Below are positions 1 through 8,044 of a stretch of 64,000 nt of DNA, one piece after another. The notes under the pieces were generated by a model. The model was not told the origin of the DNA. It searched no databases and saw nothing but the letters and a program-made list of their open reading frames with translations. Position numbers and translations under genes: made by a program. The stretch lies in NCBI RefSeq assembly GCF_000518785.1, contig NZ_JAEG01000001.1:1-64000 (forward strand), given 5' to 3'. The stretch's first letter is position 1, and every line of letters starts with the position of its first letter. This stretch comes from Paenirhizobium selenitireducens ATCC BAA-1503 (GTDB lineage Bacteria > Pseudomonadota > Alphaproteobacteria > Rhizobiales > Rhizobiaceae).

Positions 1-65
1 GTAACCGGTGTTCAGGTCCCACGTTGCTCGTTGCCGCCTGATCTGGGATCGACATTCCATGGATC

Positions 66-470
66 ATGAACGGGAGTTTCTCCATGGAGACCTCATTGGA
101 GTTTCTCACAACCAGGAAGCCTGGACGTGAGGTTCACCGACATTGGCCCGATGAGGTCAAGGCGAAGATCGTTTCGGAAAGCTTGAGGCCTGGCACGACA
201 GTCAATGAAGTTGCGCAGCGCTATGGATTGCGAGCCAATAGCCTTTCCACCTGGCGGACGATGGCGCGGCAGGGCAAGCTGATCCTGCCAGCACCAGAGG
301 ATGCGGTAGAGTTCGCGGCGGTGATCGTTGATCCGCCTGTTTCGGAACAGCCGCCTAAAATGCTCAGTCGCCCCGAGATCGTCCTCGGTCCCGTCACGAT
401 CCGTCTTGAGGAAGGTGCGTCTGCTGCCCGGATCGCTGCCATCGCCCGCGCTCTGGCGGCGGCGACATGA
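66..470 (+). CDS. IS66 accessory protein, OrfA/TnpA type (HTH)
   Basis: A 134-aa protein with the IS66 OrfA layout. A helix-turn-helix lies in the first 70 residues: the stretch around EVAQRYGLRANSLSTWR resembles the HTH of IS3/IS66 first-ORF proteins. The C-terminal part (VTIRLEEGASAARIAAIARAL) is the typical OrfA tail. It presumably binds the IS ends and helps the large transposase. A second ATG at 84 is an equally plausible start. The stop overlaps the next start by four bases (ATGA), so translation is coupled. The frame is complete and undamaged. Confidence 0.85.
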   Translation: MNGSFSMETSLEFLTTRKPGREVHRHWPDEVKAKIVSESLRPGTTVNEVAQRYGLRANSLSTWRTMARQGKLILPAPEDAVEFAAVIVDPPVSEQPPKMLSRPEIVLGPVTIRLEEGASAARIAAIARALAAAT

Positions 471-820
471 TCTTTCCGTCGAACCGTGTTCGGATCATGG
501 TGGCGACCAAACCCGTTGACTTCCGCAAGGGCCATGACGGCTTGGCGGCGCTAGTGAAGAATGAGCTTCACAAGGACCCGTTCACCGGAACGGTCTTCGT
601 GTTTCGGTCTCGCAAGGCGGACCGGTTGAAGCTGATCTACTGGGATGGCTCCGGGATCGTCATGGCCTACAAAAGGCTGGAAGAGCACACATTCACGTGG
701 CCTGGCATCAAGGATGGATTGATGACGCTCACCCACGCCCAGTTCGAAGCGCTGTTCGCAGGCCTCGATTGGCGGCGGGTTCATGCCGTCCAGACGAGAG
801 TGCCGGAGGCCATCGAATAG
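467..820 (+). CDS. tnpB: IS66 accessory protein TnpB (Orf2)
   Basis: A 117-aa protein of the IS66 Orf2/TnpB family. The N-terminal motif with KPVDFRKGHDGLAALV and the central RLKLIYWDGSGIVMAYKRLE block are family signatures, and the length is normal. TnpB is required for transposition of IS66 elements, but its biochemical role is not established. It starts in a four-base overlap with the upstream HTH gene and is followed, after about 70 bases, by the DDE transposase. No damage is visible. Confidence 0.92.
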   Translation: MIFPSNRVRIMVATKPVDFRKGHDGLAALVKNELHKDPFTGTVFVFRSRKADRLKLIYWDGSGIVMAYKRLEEHTFTWPGIKDGLMTLTHAQFEALFAGLDWRRVHAVQTRVPEAIE

Positions 821-889
821 CTGCGGCACGATGACTCAGCACGGCAGATTCTGAGGGCAAATCGGCTCGGGATTTGGTAGTTTCCGGTC

Positions 890-2482
890 ATGCTCCATGC
901 CGCCGACCTTCCCGATGATGTTGCTGCCCTGAAGGCGATGCTGATTGCGGCACAGGCACGCGAGGCGGCCAAGGACGTCGCGATAGCCAGCAAAGACGAG
1001 CATATCGCTCGCAAGGATGAGCGGATCGAGCGGCTTGAGAAGCTGGTCGCAGCGTTCAAGCAGGCAGCCTTCGGACGCAAATCCGAGAAGACCGATCCTG
1101 ACCAATTCGACCTGGCGCTGGAAGACCTGGAGACGGCCATGGCTGTCATCCATGCCGAGGATGAGGGGGACGCTCCTGCGGCAAATAGGATTGCCAAGCC
1201 ACGTGCGATCAATCGGGGCTCCCTTCCGAAGCATCTTCCGCATATCGAGGAGGTGATTGAGCCAGAAAGCCTGATCTGTGCCTGCGGTGGTTGCCTGCAC
1301 TGCATTGGCGAGGATGTCTCCGAGCGGCTGGACGTGATCCCGGCGCAGTTCCGCGTGATCGTCACCCGCCGCCCTAAGTATGCCTGCCGGGCCTGCACCG
1401 ACGGGGTCGTCCAAGCCCCAGCTCCGGCGCGGCTGATCCAGGCTGGGCTCCCGACGGAAGCGACCGTCGCGCATGTTCTGGTCTCCAAGTATGCCGATCA
1501 CCTTCCACTCTATCGGCAGGCGCAGATCATGAGCCGCCAAGGGATCGATCTCGACCGCTCCACGCTGGCCGATTGGGTCGGTCGGGCAGCCTATGAACTG
1601 CGGCCCGTCTTCGATGCGTTGATCGTCGACCTGAAGCGCTCGACCAAGCTGTTCATGGATGAGACCCGCGCCCCAGTTCTCGATCCCGGCTCGCGCAAAA
1701 CCAAGACCGGATACTTCTGGGCGCTGGCGCGTGATGATCGCCCATGGGGCGGTGGCGCTCCGCCGGGTGTCGCCTTCACCTATGCTCCTGGTCGGGGAGG
1801 CATTCATGCCGAACGTATACTGCAGGGTTTCTCTGGCGTCCTGCAGGTGGATGGATATGCCGGATACAACAGGCTGATCGCGCCTGAGCGTGTCGGCCCA
1901 GACATTCAGCTTGCATATTGCTGGGCGCATGCCCGGCGCAAGCTGGTGGAGATCACCCGCAACGGGTCAGCACCGATTGCTGAGGATGGCGTCAAGCGGA
2001 TTGGCGAACTATATCGCATCGAGGCCGAGTTGCACGGTCTTGATCCGAAGGCTCGACTTGCCGGACGACAGGAACGATCAGCACCGCTTGTGGCAGAACT
2101 GCAGACTTGGCTGGTCCATCACCGCGCCCGCATCGCTACGAAGTCGCCGCTCGGCGAGGCATTGGCCTACATCGCCAATTACTGGGATGGTCTGAAGCTC
2201 TTCCTGACCGACGGCCGCATCGAGGTCGACAACAACAGTGTCGAGCGGACCATCAGGCCTATCGCTCTCAATCGCAAGAACGCGCTTTTTGCGGGTCATG
2301 ATGCCGGAGCGGAGAATTGGGCGATCATCGCCTCGCTGGTCGAGACCTGCAAGCTCAATGCTGTCGATCCGCAGGCCTATCTGACCAGCACACTCACCGC
2401 CATCGTGAATGGTCACAGGCAGAGCCGGATAGATGAACTTCTCCCGTGGAATTACTTGGTTGATCGTATCAACGGCCACTGA
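890..2482 (+). CDS. tnpC: IS66 DDE transposase TnpC
   Basis: A 530-aa transposase with the full IS66 TnpC architecture. An N-terminal coiled coil (residues about 10-55) is followed by a zinc-binding region with paired cysteines (CACGGCLHC and YACRACTDG) and a DDE catalytic core. Candidate catalytic residues are the Asp of FMDETRAP, the Asp of LQVDGYAGY and the Glu of VDNNSVERTIRP. The conserved YCWAHARRKL segment is also present. It catalyses cut-and-paste transposition of the element. Length is typical and no frameshift is seen. Confidence 0.95.
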   Translation: MLHAADLPDDVAALKAMLIAAQAREAAKDVAIASKDEHIARKDERIERLEKLVAAFKQAAFGRKSEKTDPDQFDLALEDLETAMAVIHAEDEGDAPAANRIAKPRAINRGSLPKHLPHIEEVIEPESLICACGGCLHCIGEDVSERLDVIPAQFRVIVTRRPKYACRACTDGVVQAPAPARLIQAGLPTEATVAHVLVSKYADHLPLYRQAQIMSRQGIDLDRSTLADWVGRAAYELRPVFDALIVDLKRSTKLFMDETRAPVLDPGSRKTKTGYFWALARDDRPWGGGAPPGVAFTYAPGRGGIHAERILQGFSGVLQVDGYAGYNRLIAPERVGPDIQLAYCWAHARRKLVEITRNGSAPIAEDGVKRIGELYRIEAELHGLDPKARLAGRQERSAPLVAELQTWLVHHRARIATKSPLGEALAYIANYWDGLKLFLTDGRIEVDNNSVERTIRPIALNRKNALFAGHDAGAENWAIIASLVETCKLNAVDPQAYLTSTLTAIVNGHRQSRIDELLPWNYLVDRINGH

Positions 2483-2536
2483 TGACACGTCGTGGATCGT
2501 CAAGGCTTAGGCGTGTATGCAAATTCCATGGCCGGA

Positions 2537-3718
2537 TTATGCGACAGCTCCCAGTCTTGCTCTGGAGAAAGCAAGATAAAGGATCGCGATGCCAGCCAAA
2601 GCAAGCCACGGCAGCAGCACGAGATTGAGCGTTTGCCAGCCGAGGCTACTATGTAGCGCTCCCGCGCCTAGTGACGACACGAGTCCGACCAGGAAGATCG
2701 ACAGATCGTTCATCGCTTGTGCTTTACCCTTTTCGGCAGGGGTGTAGGTGCTTGTGAGCAGATTGGTGCCGCCGATGTAAAGGAAGTTCCAGCCGATACC
2801 GAGCAAGATAAGCGCTGCCGTAAAGGAATAGAACCCAGTGCCGGATAGGCTGAAAGCCACATGGCCGAAGAACAGCAAAACACCAGCCAGCATGATCCGG
2901 AGAACACCGAAGCGAGCAATGAGCGACCCCGTGAAGAATGAGGGCAGGAACATGCCGAGCACATGGAGCTGGATCACGGTTGCCGTCTGAGACAGGCCGT
3001 GATGATGATGTGCCATTGCAATCGGTGTTGCTGTCATCGCGAGGATCATCACGCCGTAGCCTGTTGCGGCTCCAAAGAGCGCAACAAGGTAGGTCGGTTG
3101 CCGCATTATCTGGCCCAGCGACCGGGCTGCTGCGTCCACTCCCGAGAGCACAGCAGGACGGGGTACGTTCACCCCCGTCAGAACACCGACTGCAAGCAGC
3201 GAGACAATTGAAAGAATGAGGAAAGAGCCAGTATAGGCAGGCTGCAGGAGATCACCGCCAAAGCCGCCAAGGGCAGGTCCAGCGAGAGCTGCAACGACAC
3301 CACCTGCGAGGACGAAGGAGATGGCTCGGGGCTGGAAAGCGTCATCTGCTACTTCCGATGCCGCAAAACGGTAGAATTGTGCAAACCCTTGATAGGCCCC
3401 AACGAACAAGGTGCCCAGGCAAAGCATCCATAGCGATCCTGCATACACCCCGCCTGCTGCCACAAGTCCCCCCACCACGCCAAGGATAGCGCCCAACAAA
3501 AAGCCAATCCTGCGTCCTACCCGAGCCATCCACATCGAGGCAGGAACGGTCGCCAGCGCCGTGCCGAGGAACATTGAGGCGATAGGTGCCGTGGCAAAGG
3601 CGGGGGAAGCGGCAAGCTGGCTTCCGGCTAGTCCTCCAACTGTCATTACCAGAACCGACGCAGTCTGGAACAGAGCCTGCGCAGACGCCAGCAGTGCGAC
3701 TTGACGATACATGGCCAT
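2537..3718 (-). CDS. MFS transporter (DHA1-like), second gene of a DsrE-MFS operon
   Basis: A 393-aa inner-membrane protein of about twelve hydrophobic segments. The MFS loop signature RVGRR lies between TM2 and TM3, and a second charged loop (IARFGVLR) lies in the C-terminal half. The start overlaps the DsrE stop (TGATG), so the two are translationally coupled. The substrate is unknown. Context with a DsrE protein and an ArsR-rhodanese regulator suggests export of a sulfur compound, or a by-product of sulfur stress, but this is inference only. A short His run (HHHH) in the central loop region is noted without an assigned role. Confidence 0.85.
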   Translation of the reverse strand: MAMYRQVALLASAQALFQTASVLVMTVGGLAGSQLAASPAFATAPIASMFLGTALATVPASMWMARVGRRIGFLLGAILGVVGGLVAAGGVYAGSLWMLCLGTLFVGAYQGFAQFYRFAASEVADDAFQPRAISFVLAGGVVAALAGPALGGFGGDLLQPAYTGSFLILSIVSLLAVGVLTGVNVPRPAVLSGVDAAARSLGQIMRQPTYLVALFGAATGYGVMILAMTATPIAMAHHHHGLSQTATVIQLHVLGMFLPSFFTGSLIARFGVLRIMLAGVLLFFGHVAFSLSGTGFYSFTAALILLGIGWNFLYIGGTNLLTSTYTPAEKGKAQAMNDLSIFLVGLVSSLGAGALHSSLGWQTLNLVLLPWLALAGIAILYLAFSRARLGAVA

Positions 3719-4071
3719 CAGAACACCAGCACCTTGTCGGCAGCCACTGTTGCGGCGGCTAGGGCATCCATTGTGCTGGACTCGGCCCCTTCCGCCATCT
3801 CGCTTTGCGTTAGGCCCCGTGCATCCATGCAGGTGCCACAGAGAAGGACCTTCCCACCTGAAGCGAGGACGCGTTTGATCATGCGCTCGACGTTGTAGTA
3901 CCCTTCTGGTGTCTTCTGGCCCGCCTTCGCGGCAAGTACCGCATCGGCCATCAAGAAGACCGTGATGGCCGCTTCGCTGTCGGCTTTAGGTAGTGCAATT
4001 GCCAGCCGAAGAGCATTGTAGACGCGCTCGGTGCCATAAGGAGGGTCGTTGAGGATGAAGAGGATATTCAT
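3718..4071 (-). CDS. DsrE-family sulfur-relay-like protein
   Basis: A 117-aa soluble protein of the DsrE/DsrF fold. It begins MNILFILNDPPYGTERVYNAL, the usual first strand and nucleotide-like loop, and carries a conserved cysteine pair in LLCGTCMDARG, where sulfur-carrying members hold their active Cys. The start at 4071 is chosen because AGGAGG sits at ideal spacing before ATG; an upstream in-frame start lacks this. It heads a leftward operon with the MFS gene and is divergent from the ArsR-rhodanese regulator. A role in handling persulfide or thiosulfate sulfur fits family and neighbours, but the substrate is not shown. Confidence 0.85.
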   Translation of the reverse strand: MNILFILNDPPYGTERVYNALRLAIALPKADSEAAITVFLMADAVLAAKAGQKTPEGYYNVERMIKRVLASGGKVLLCGTCMDARGLTQSEMAEGAESSTMDALAAATVAADKVLVF

Positions 4072-4103
4072 AGTGCCTCCTAAGATTGACAATCGACGCT
4101 CAA

Positions 4104-4127
4104 TCATTCAATCGTCCAATTGAATGA
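4104..4127. promoter_or_regulatory. Palindromic operator between dsrE-like and arsR-rhodanese genes
   Basis: A perfect 9-bp inverted repeat, TCATTCAAT and ATTGAATGA, separated by 6 bp, sits in the 71-bp gap between the two divergent genes. ArsR-family repressors bind AT-rich imperfect palindromes at such places, so this is the likely autoregulatory operator controlling both directions. No binding data are available. Confidence 0.7.
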
Positions 4128-4142
4128 ACACCAGGATGTCGA

Positions 4143-4811
4143 ATGTCAACCCCATCTCCGAAGCTACAGCTCTTTGGTCACTTTGCGAGTTTGGCAAGGA
4201 CTCTAGGTAACGAACACCGCTTGGAACTGTTGGAGCTTCTTGCTCAGAGTCCACAATCTGTGGAAGTTCTCGCGACCAGGACGGGCCTTGCTTTTGCAAA
4301 TGTATCGCAGCATCTGCAGCACCTGAAGAAGGCCGGGCTTATTGTCGGGCATCGCGAAGGCAAGAACGTCCGCTACAGTCTGAGAGACGGACCCATCATC
4401 GAGGCGATCACCGCGATCCAGAACCTGGCCGAGCATAATATGGCGGAGGTCAAAAGCGTTATCCACGGCTACTTCCATCGCCTCGACGATATGGAGGCCA
4501 TCGACATGGCTGAGTTGATGAAGCGCCTCGACAGCGAAAGCGTGACTCTCCTGGACGTACGCCCAGAAGACGAATATCGGGCCGGACACCTGCCGAACGC
4601 CGTCAACATCACCGTGGAAGAACTAGAAAGTCGCCTGTCGGAGTTGCCACCTGGACAGCAGATTGTTGCCTACTGCCGTGGCCCCTATTGCATTCTTTCG
4701 TTCAAGGCCGTGCAGTCATTGCGACAGCGTGGGTTCAATGTGCGTCGACTTGTCGATGGCTTCCCTGAGTGGAAAGCGGCGGGGTTCCCAATAGAGACGG
4801 CTGCTGTCTGA
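4143..4811 (+). CDS. ArsR-family regulator fused to a rhodanese domain
   Basis: A 222-aa two-domain protein. Residues about 10-95 form a winged helix of the ArsR type (LGNEHRLELLELL, then the recognition helix near FANVSQHLQHLKKAGL). Residues about 125-220 form a rhodanese domain with LLDVRPEDEYRAGHLPNA and an active loop CRGPYC whose first Cys sits at the persulfide-carrying position. Such fusions are thought to sense sulfane sulfur or related ligands through the rhodanese cysteine. It is divergent from the DsrE-MFS operon, with a palindrome between them, and probably represses that operon and itself. The inducing ligand is inferred, not shown. Confidence 0.9.
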   Translation: MSTPSPKLQLFGHFASLARTLGNEHRLELLELLAQSPQSVEVLATRTGLAFANVSQHLQHLKKAGLIVGHREGKNVRYSLRDGPIIEAITAIQNLAEHNMAEVKSVIHGYFHRLDDMEAIDMAELMKRLDSESVTLLDVRPEDEYRAGHLPNAVNITVEELESRLSELPPGQQIVAYCRGPYCILSFKAVQSLRQRGFNVRRLVDGFPEWKAAGFPIETAAV

Positions 4812-5074
4812 CTATGCCGCGACTTCCGATTTTTCGCGTATGGTGCCACGCGCTATGCGGCCCGGCGTGTGACCTCGTTTGCTCGAAACTGATCGGCCGT
4901 GTGTGAGCGGCACACCGCTTACCTACAGCTGGTATGCCCATTTTCCTGTTTGCTGACGGTCGCTATTCATGGCGACCTTCCAGGTTGGACGGCAGCCGGG
5001 CTGCCGGGCTTGTTTTGCCCGCCGGTCGCGGGCTGGGGCTTGGGGGTCGACAACAGAAGTTCGCCTCTTCCACT

Positions 5075-5206
5075 TCGCACGGTCTTCTGGTTGTTGCCGT
5101 AGCGCTTGGCGAGTGCTCGCAGTCTCTCTTGACTATGTTGTATCGCTCGGCGGACTACCTCTGTCGTCGTGGCGAGCCGCAAAACAGGCCTGATACATGA
5201 CCGCAC
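5075..5206 (-). pseudogene. IS481-type transposase N-terminal relic
   Basis: On the minus strand the segment encodes ATTTEVVRRAIQHSQERL followed by RALAKRYGNNQKTV. This matches the N-terminal HTH region of IS481-family transposases, which usually reads ATTTEAVRRAIQ and later RYGINQKTV. Similarity stops after about 45 residues, and there is no downstream catalytic domain, so it is a truncated relic. The rest of the 4812-5306 gap holds GC-rich hairpin-prone sequence, and I see no other gene in it. Confidence 0.6.
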
Positions 5207-5306
5207 CCGATCTCACGTTCAAAACCGCTCGAAGAACTACTTGCATGAACGGGGGCATCCATACATGACCCGGCGGGTCAGCTCTCAGTGGAAATTAACA
5301 CCTATG

Positions 5307-7139
5307 CTAATGTTTGTATCTTGCGATGAGGTTCCGAATACCGCTGCTGCGCTCCTTCATCTTCTTCTCGAGAGAAATCCTAAGGCTTTGGATACAGCGG
5401 ATGTCTGCCGCGACTTCTCGGACGCAGCTAAGTTCGTTCAGTAGGTTGTCGGGAAGGGCGCTTATATTGAAACCCTTACCTTGAGCTTCGCGTTTATGAG
5501 CTCCGAGTGCTCTGCGATCATAAGCTTCCTGTCGTTCCGATAGCGTACGCTGTCTGTCGATGTATGAGGTTATCAACCGTCGGTCATCCTGATGGTCGGC
5601 GGTTCTAACATTGGGGCGATCGGAGAATTCGTTGAGAATGATGCGAAGGCTCTTATGCTCGATTATCCCTGCCTTGGGAAATGTCAGGCCGTTTTCGTAA
5701 ACCGGTTTTCCTAAAATGGACCTGATCAAAGCGATGTCCGACAGATTTTCGTTCAAGAGTCCTTCCAGCTTCCCTAGTTTTGGAATTACCCATTCTTGGA
5801 GAATGACGCCTTCGTTTAACTGGAAAACCATTCGCAATACGTTGTCTACGCGCCCGCGCTCCACCAAAGCTTCCACAATATCGAAAACTTCTGATGGCGG
5901 ACTATTGGAGATGAAAAGCGCCGCAAAATACTCTTGGAAAGACCGATGGATGAAAGTCGTGTAGATTCCATCTCGCTGTAAAAGGCACACGGTGACCATT
6001 AGGTCTTTGAGAAATGCATCACTATCCGCATCGATGTTTGAGAGGGCGAAAGCGGCTTTAAGATCCTCGATAAGCTGGAACTGTAAAAAGCTAAACCGCT
6101 CCTGAAGATAGGAGATGAAGCAAAAGGCCGCGAGCACCTGTCGGAACTGCTCTACGTCGAGCCTAGACTCGATAGTCCGCGAAAATGCGCCCTTTATGAA
6201 GTCGTGCTTGTGGAATAGCGTTTGGTAGGCCTGTTCGTAGAACACGTGCATCTTGCTCGGAACGGTGGCGAACTCGCTGTACGTCAGCATCATGAGCGTC
6301 GCGAGGAGGGGAATCGAAAGAAATTCTTCATGGTTCTCGAAGAACTGCTCGGTCATCGTTCCAATAAATGCGGATTTGATATCGCCGTCATAGTTGAGCT
6401 TGGACAACATCAGCGTCGTCTGCTCGCGCGTCATGGGGAGAAGCTTGGCCACCGTGAAGGCCTCCCATGGTAGATAAAAGTCATCCGGCCGGGTCGAAAG
6501 AAGAACGGGTGTCTCGGGATACCTGTAGGCGAGGTCCAAGATTTCCGCAGCGTAACGAGTGCGATCGGTTAGAGCTATTTCGTCGATGCCATCGAGGTAA
6601 ATTATGAACTTTCCACTCCCCATGCCGAACCTGAGGTGCTCTTCAGTGAAACCCGGCAGGTGATCGGCGACCTGTTTCACTAGGTTGGCGATCAGGGATT
6701 TCGTGTTGTCTAAGTGGAGGTGTCGCAACTCAAAAAGTATCGGAATATAATCTGTTTCATAGAGTATCGTATGGCGAAGCAGATGCCTTACAAACAGCGT
6801 CTTTCCCAGTCCAGCCGTGCCCTCGATTATAAAACGTTTTCCGAGAGCGAGTTGGGCAAAAAAGTCTTCACCACGGAATACCTCTTCTCCCGATTTGATG
6901 CGTACTGGCACATAGTTGTGCTCAAAACTTATCGCTTCGTGGCGGTTAATCAGGGTTTTAAATTTGGAGTATCTGGCGATTGTCTCAGACAGATAGCTTG
7001 AGAAGCCGCGACCAAACCGCACCTTGTATTTGGCGATCTGATCCTTTGTAACATTTCCGACGGACGAGAAAAACGACTCGACCAAGTCTGCGGCGGCATG
7101 TCCGGCGATTTCATTCACATTGATTTCTACTTCAGACAC
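5307..7139 (-). CDS. NACHT-domain STAND NTPase, probable antiphage protein
   Basis: A 610-aa protein starting at a GTG preceded by GGAGGG at good spacing; the longer frame to 7268 has no such site. Residues about 107-114 are the Walker A motif GTAGLGKT, and 178-187 the Walker B FIIYLDGIDE. A sensor-1-like STRPDDFYLP and the family motif HRSFQEYFAALF follow. The N-terminal about 100 residues are a helical domain without a recognisable nuclease or protease effector, and the C-terminal about 180 residues would be the sensor part. Bacterial NACHT proteins are known single-gene antiphage systems; defence is inferred from family and island context. Base composition is lower in G+C than the neighbours, which suggests separate acquisition. 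Confidence 0.85.
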   Translation of the reverse strand: MSEVEINVNEIAGHAAADLVESFFSSVGNVTKDQIAKYKVRFGRGFSSYLSETIARYSKFKTLINRHEAISFEHNYVPVRIKSGEEVFRGEDFFAQLALGKRFIIEGTAGLGKTLFVRHLLRHTILYETDYIPILFELRHLHLDNTKSLIANLVKQVADHLPGFTEEHLRFGMGSGKFIIYLDGIDEIALTDRTRYAAEILDLAYRYPETPVLLSTRPDDFYLPWEAFTVAKLLPMTREQTTLMLSKLNYDGDIKSAFIGTMTEQFFENHEEFLSIPLLATLMMLTYSEFATVPSKMHVFYEQAYQTLFHKHDFIKGAFSRTIESRLDVEQFRQVLAAFCFISYLQERFSFLQFQLIEDLKAAFALSNIDADSDAFLKDLMVTVCLLQRDGIYTTFIHRSFQEYFAALFISNSPPSEVFDIVEALVERGRVDNVLRMVFQLNEGVILQEWVIPKLGKLEGLLNENLSDIALIRSILGKPVYENGLTFPKAGIIEHKSLRIILNEFSDRPNVRTADHQDDRRLITSYIDRQRTLSERQEAYDRRALGAHKREAQGKGFNISALPDNLLNELSCVREVAADIRCIQSLRISLEKKMKERSSGIRNLIARYKH

Positions 7140-7469
7140 GATCCCTCCGGAACATGAAGCTAACTTCCCGCGAAAAATGGCCTGCCACGTGCAGGTGCGG
7201 CGGACCGCGTAGCTCTCCGGCCACAATGACGGCCGCGGCTGCAACAGTTGGCCTGCCGACGGAATCATTTTGAACGCGTCTTATACGCGTAGATAACACC
7301 CATGACGACAATCTCGCCGAGATTGTTTTCCGGCGATATTAGGCTCTCGTCAACCCAATAGACTGTTGATTTTGCGCTGAGAACTGACCCGGGATTGCGG
7401 GAAGTTCTCACCGAGATTTGGCTCTGACTCACATATGCTGCTGGTGCGGTCGAGACTTTCGGTGATTCA

Positions 7470-7933
7470 TTGGGGGATCAGCGGATGCAGCATCGGTTTC
7501 AGCGTGCGTGCCTCGCGCCGGACGGCTTCGCAGTGGATTCTATCAAGATTGTAGGCGAGATCGTCGATATTCTCTTGAGATCGCGCTCTCCCGCGGGAGC
7601 TTGTTCTGCCTGCGGACGACAGCGACGCGTTCAAAGCCGATATCTGCGATGGCCGACAGACCTGCCCCTCGGTGGACGGCGCGTGGACTCACAGTGGTGG
7701 CGCTCCGATGTTGGTGTGACGCTGTCCTTTGCGGTCGCTGCATCTTCCGCGAACAGTTCGAACACGGCTTCCTGGCTCGGTATGGTCGTCGCACCCAGCG
7801 GTTCGAGACGATCGTCCACCATCTTGGTCTGGCGCTCGGCGGCAGACCTGCGGCAGCCTTCGCCAATCGTCTGATGATGCCTGTCAGCAGTGAAGTGAGG
7901 TCGCGAACCGGATATTACGAGTTGGTGTTCTAG
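7470..7933 (+). pseudogene. ISL3-family transposase fragment, frameshifted and truncated
   Basis: The first part (to about 7690) encodes a zinc-ribbon-like GACSACGRQRRVQSRYLR and then DLPLGGRRV, typical of the ISL3 transposase N-terminus. The match continues in another frame with CWCDAVLCGRCIFREQFEHG and RRTQRFETIVHHLGLALGG. A frameshift near 7690 and loss of the catalytic domain after about 7890 make this a relic. The rest of the 7140-8044 interval contains no other supported gene. Confidence 0.75.
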
Positions 7934-8044
7934 ACCATCGACCTGCGCACCAAATTGGCGTCTTGGCGGCTTCCGTACGGACATCGACTATTTTGCCCCC
8001 GCGGATTAGCGACTGGTCACGAAAGATAGAACACGCGACGGTGT

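Larger units (their letters stand above)
1..2510 (+). mobile_element. IS66-family insertion sequence
   Basis: Three co-directional genes in the classic IS66 order (small HTH protein, small accessory protein, large DDE transposase) occupy about 2.5 kb, the usual size of the family. The first bases of the window, GTAACCGG, resemble the GTAA start of IS66 terminal repeats, so the left end may coincide with base 1. A degenerate inverted match (CTAAGCC.. reading leftward from about 2510) may be the right end, but the match is weak. The left flank is outside the window, so an 8-bp target duplication cannot be checked. All three frames are intact, so the element may be active. Presence is certain; exact ends are tentative. 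Confidence 0.8.

Noticed and set aside
2483-2536. Exact right terminal repeat and target duplication of the IS66 element
   Set aside because: Only a degenerate match to the left end is visible near 2510 and the left flank is outside the window, so the boundary is given as tentative only.
3000-3020. His-rich stretch in the MFS transporter as a metal-binding site
   Set aside because: Four consecutive His in a loop are not enough to claim metal transport; neighbours point to sulfur instead.
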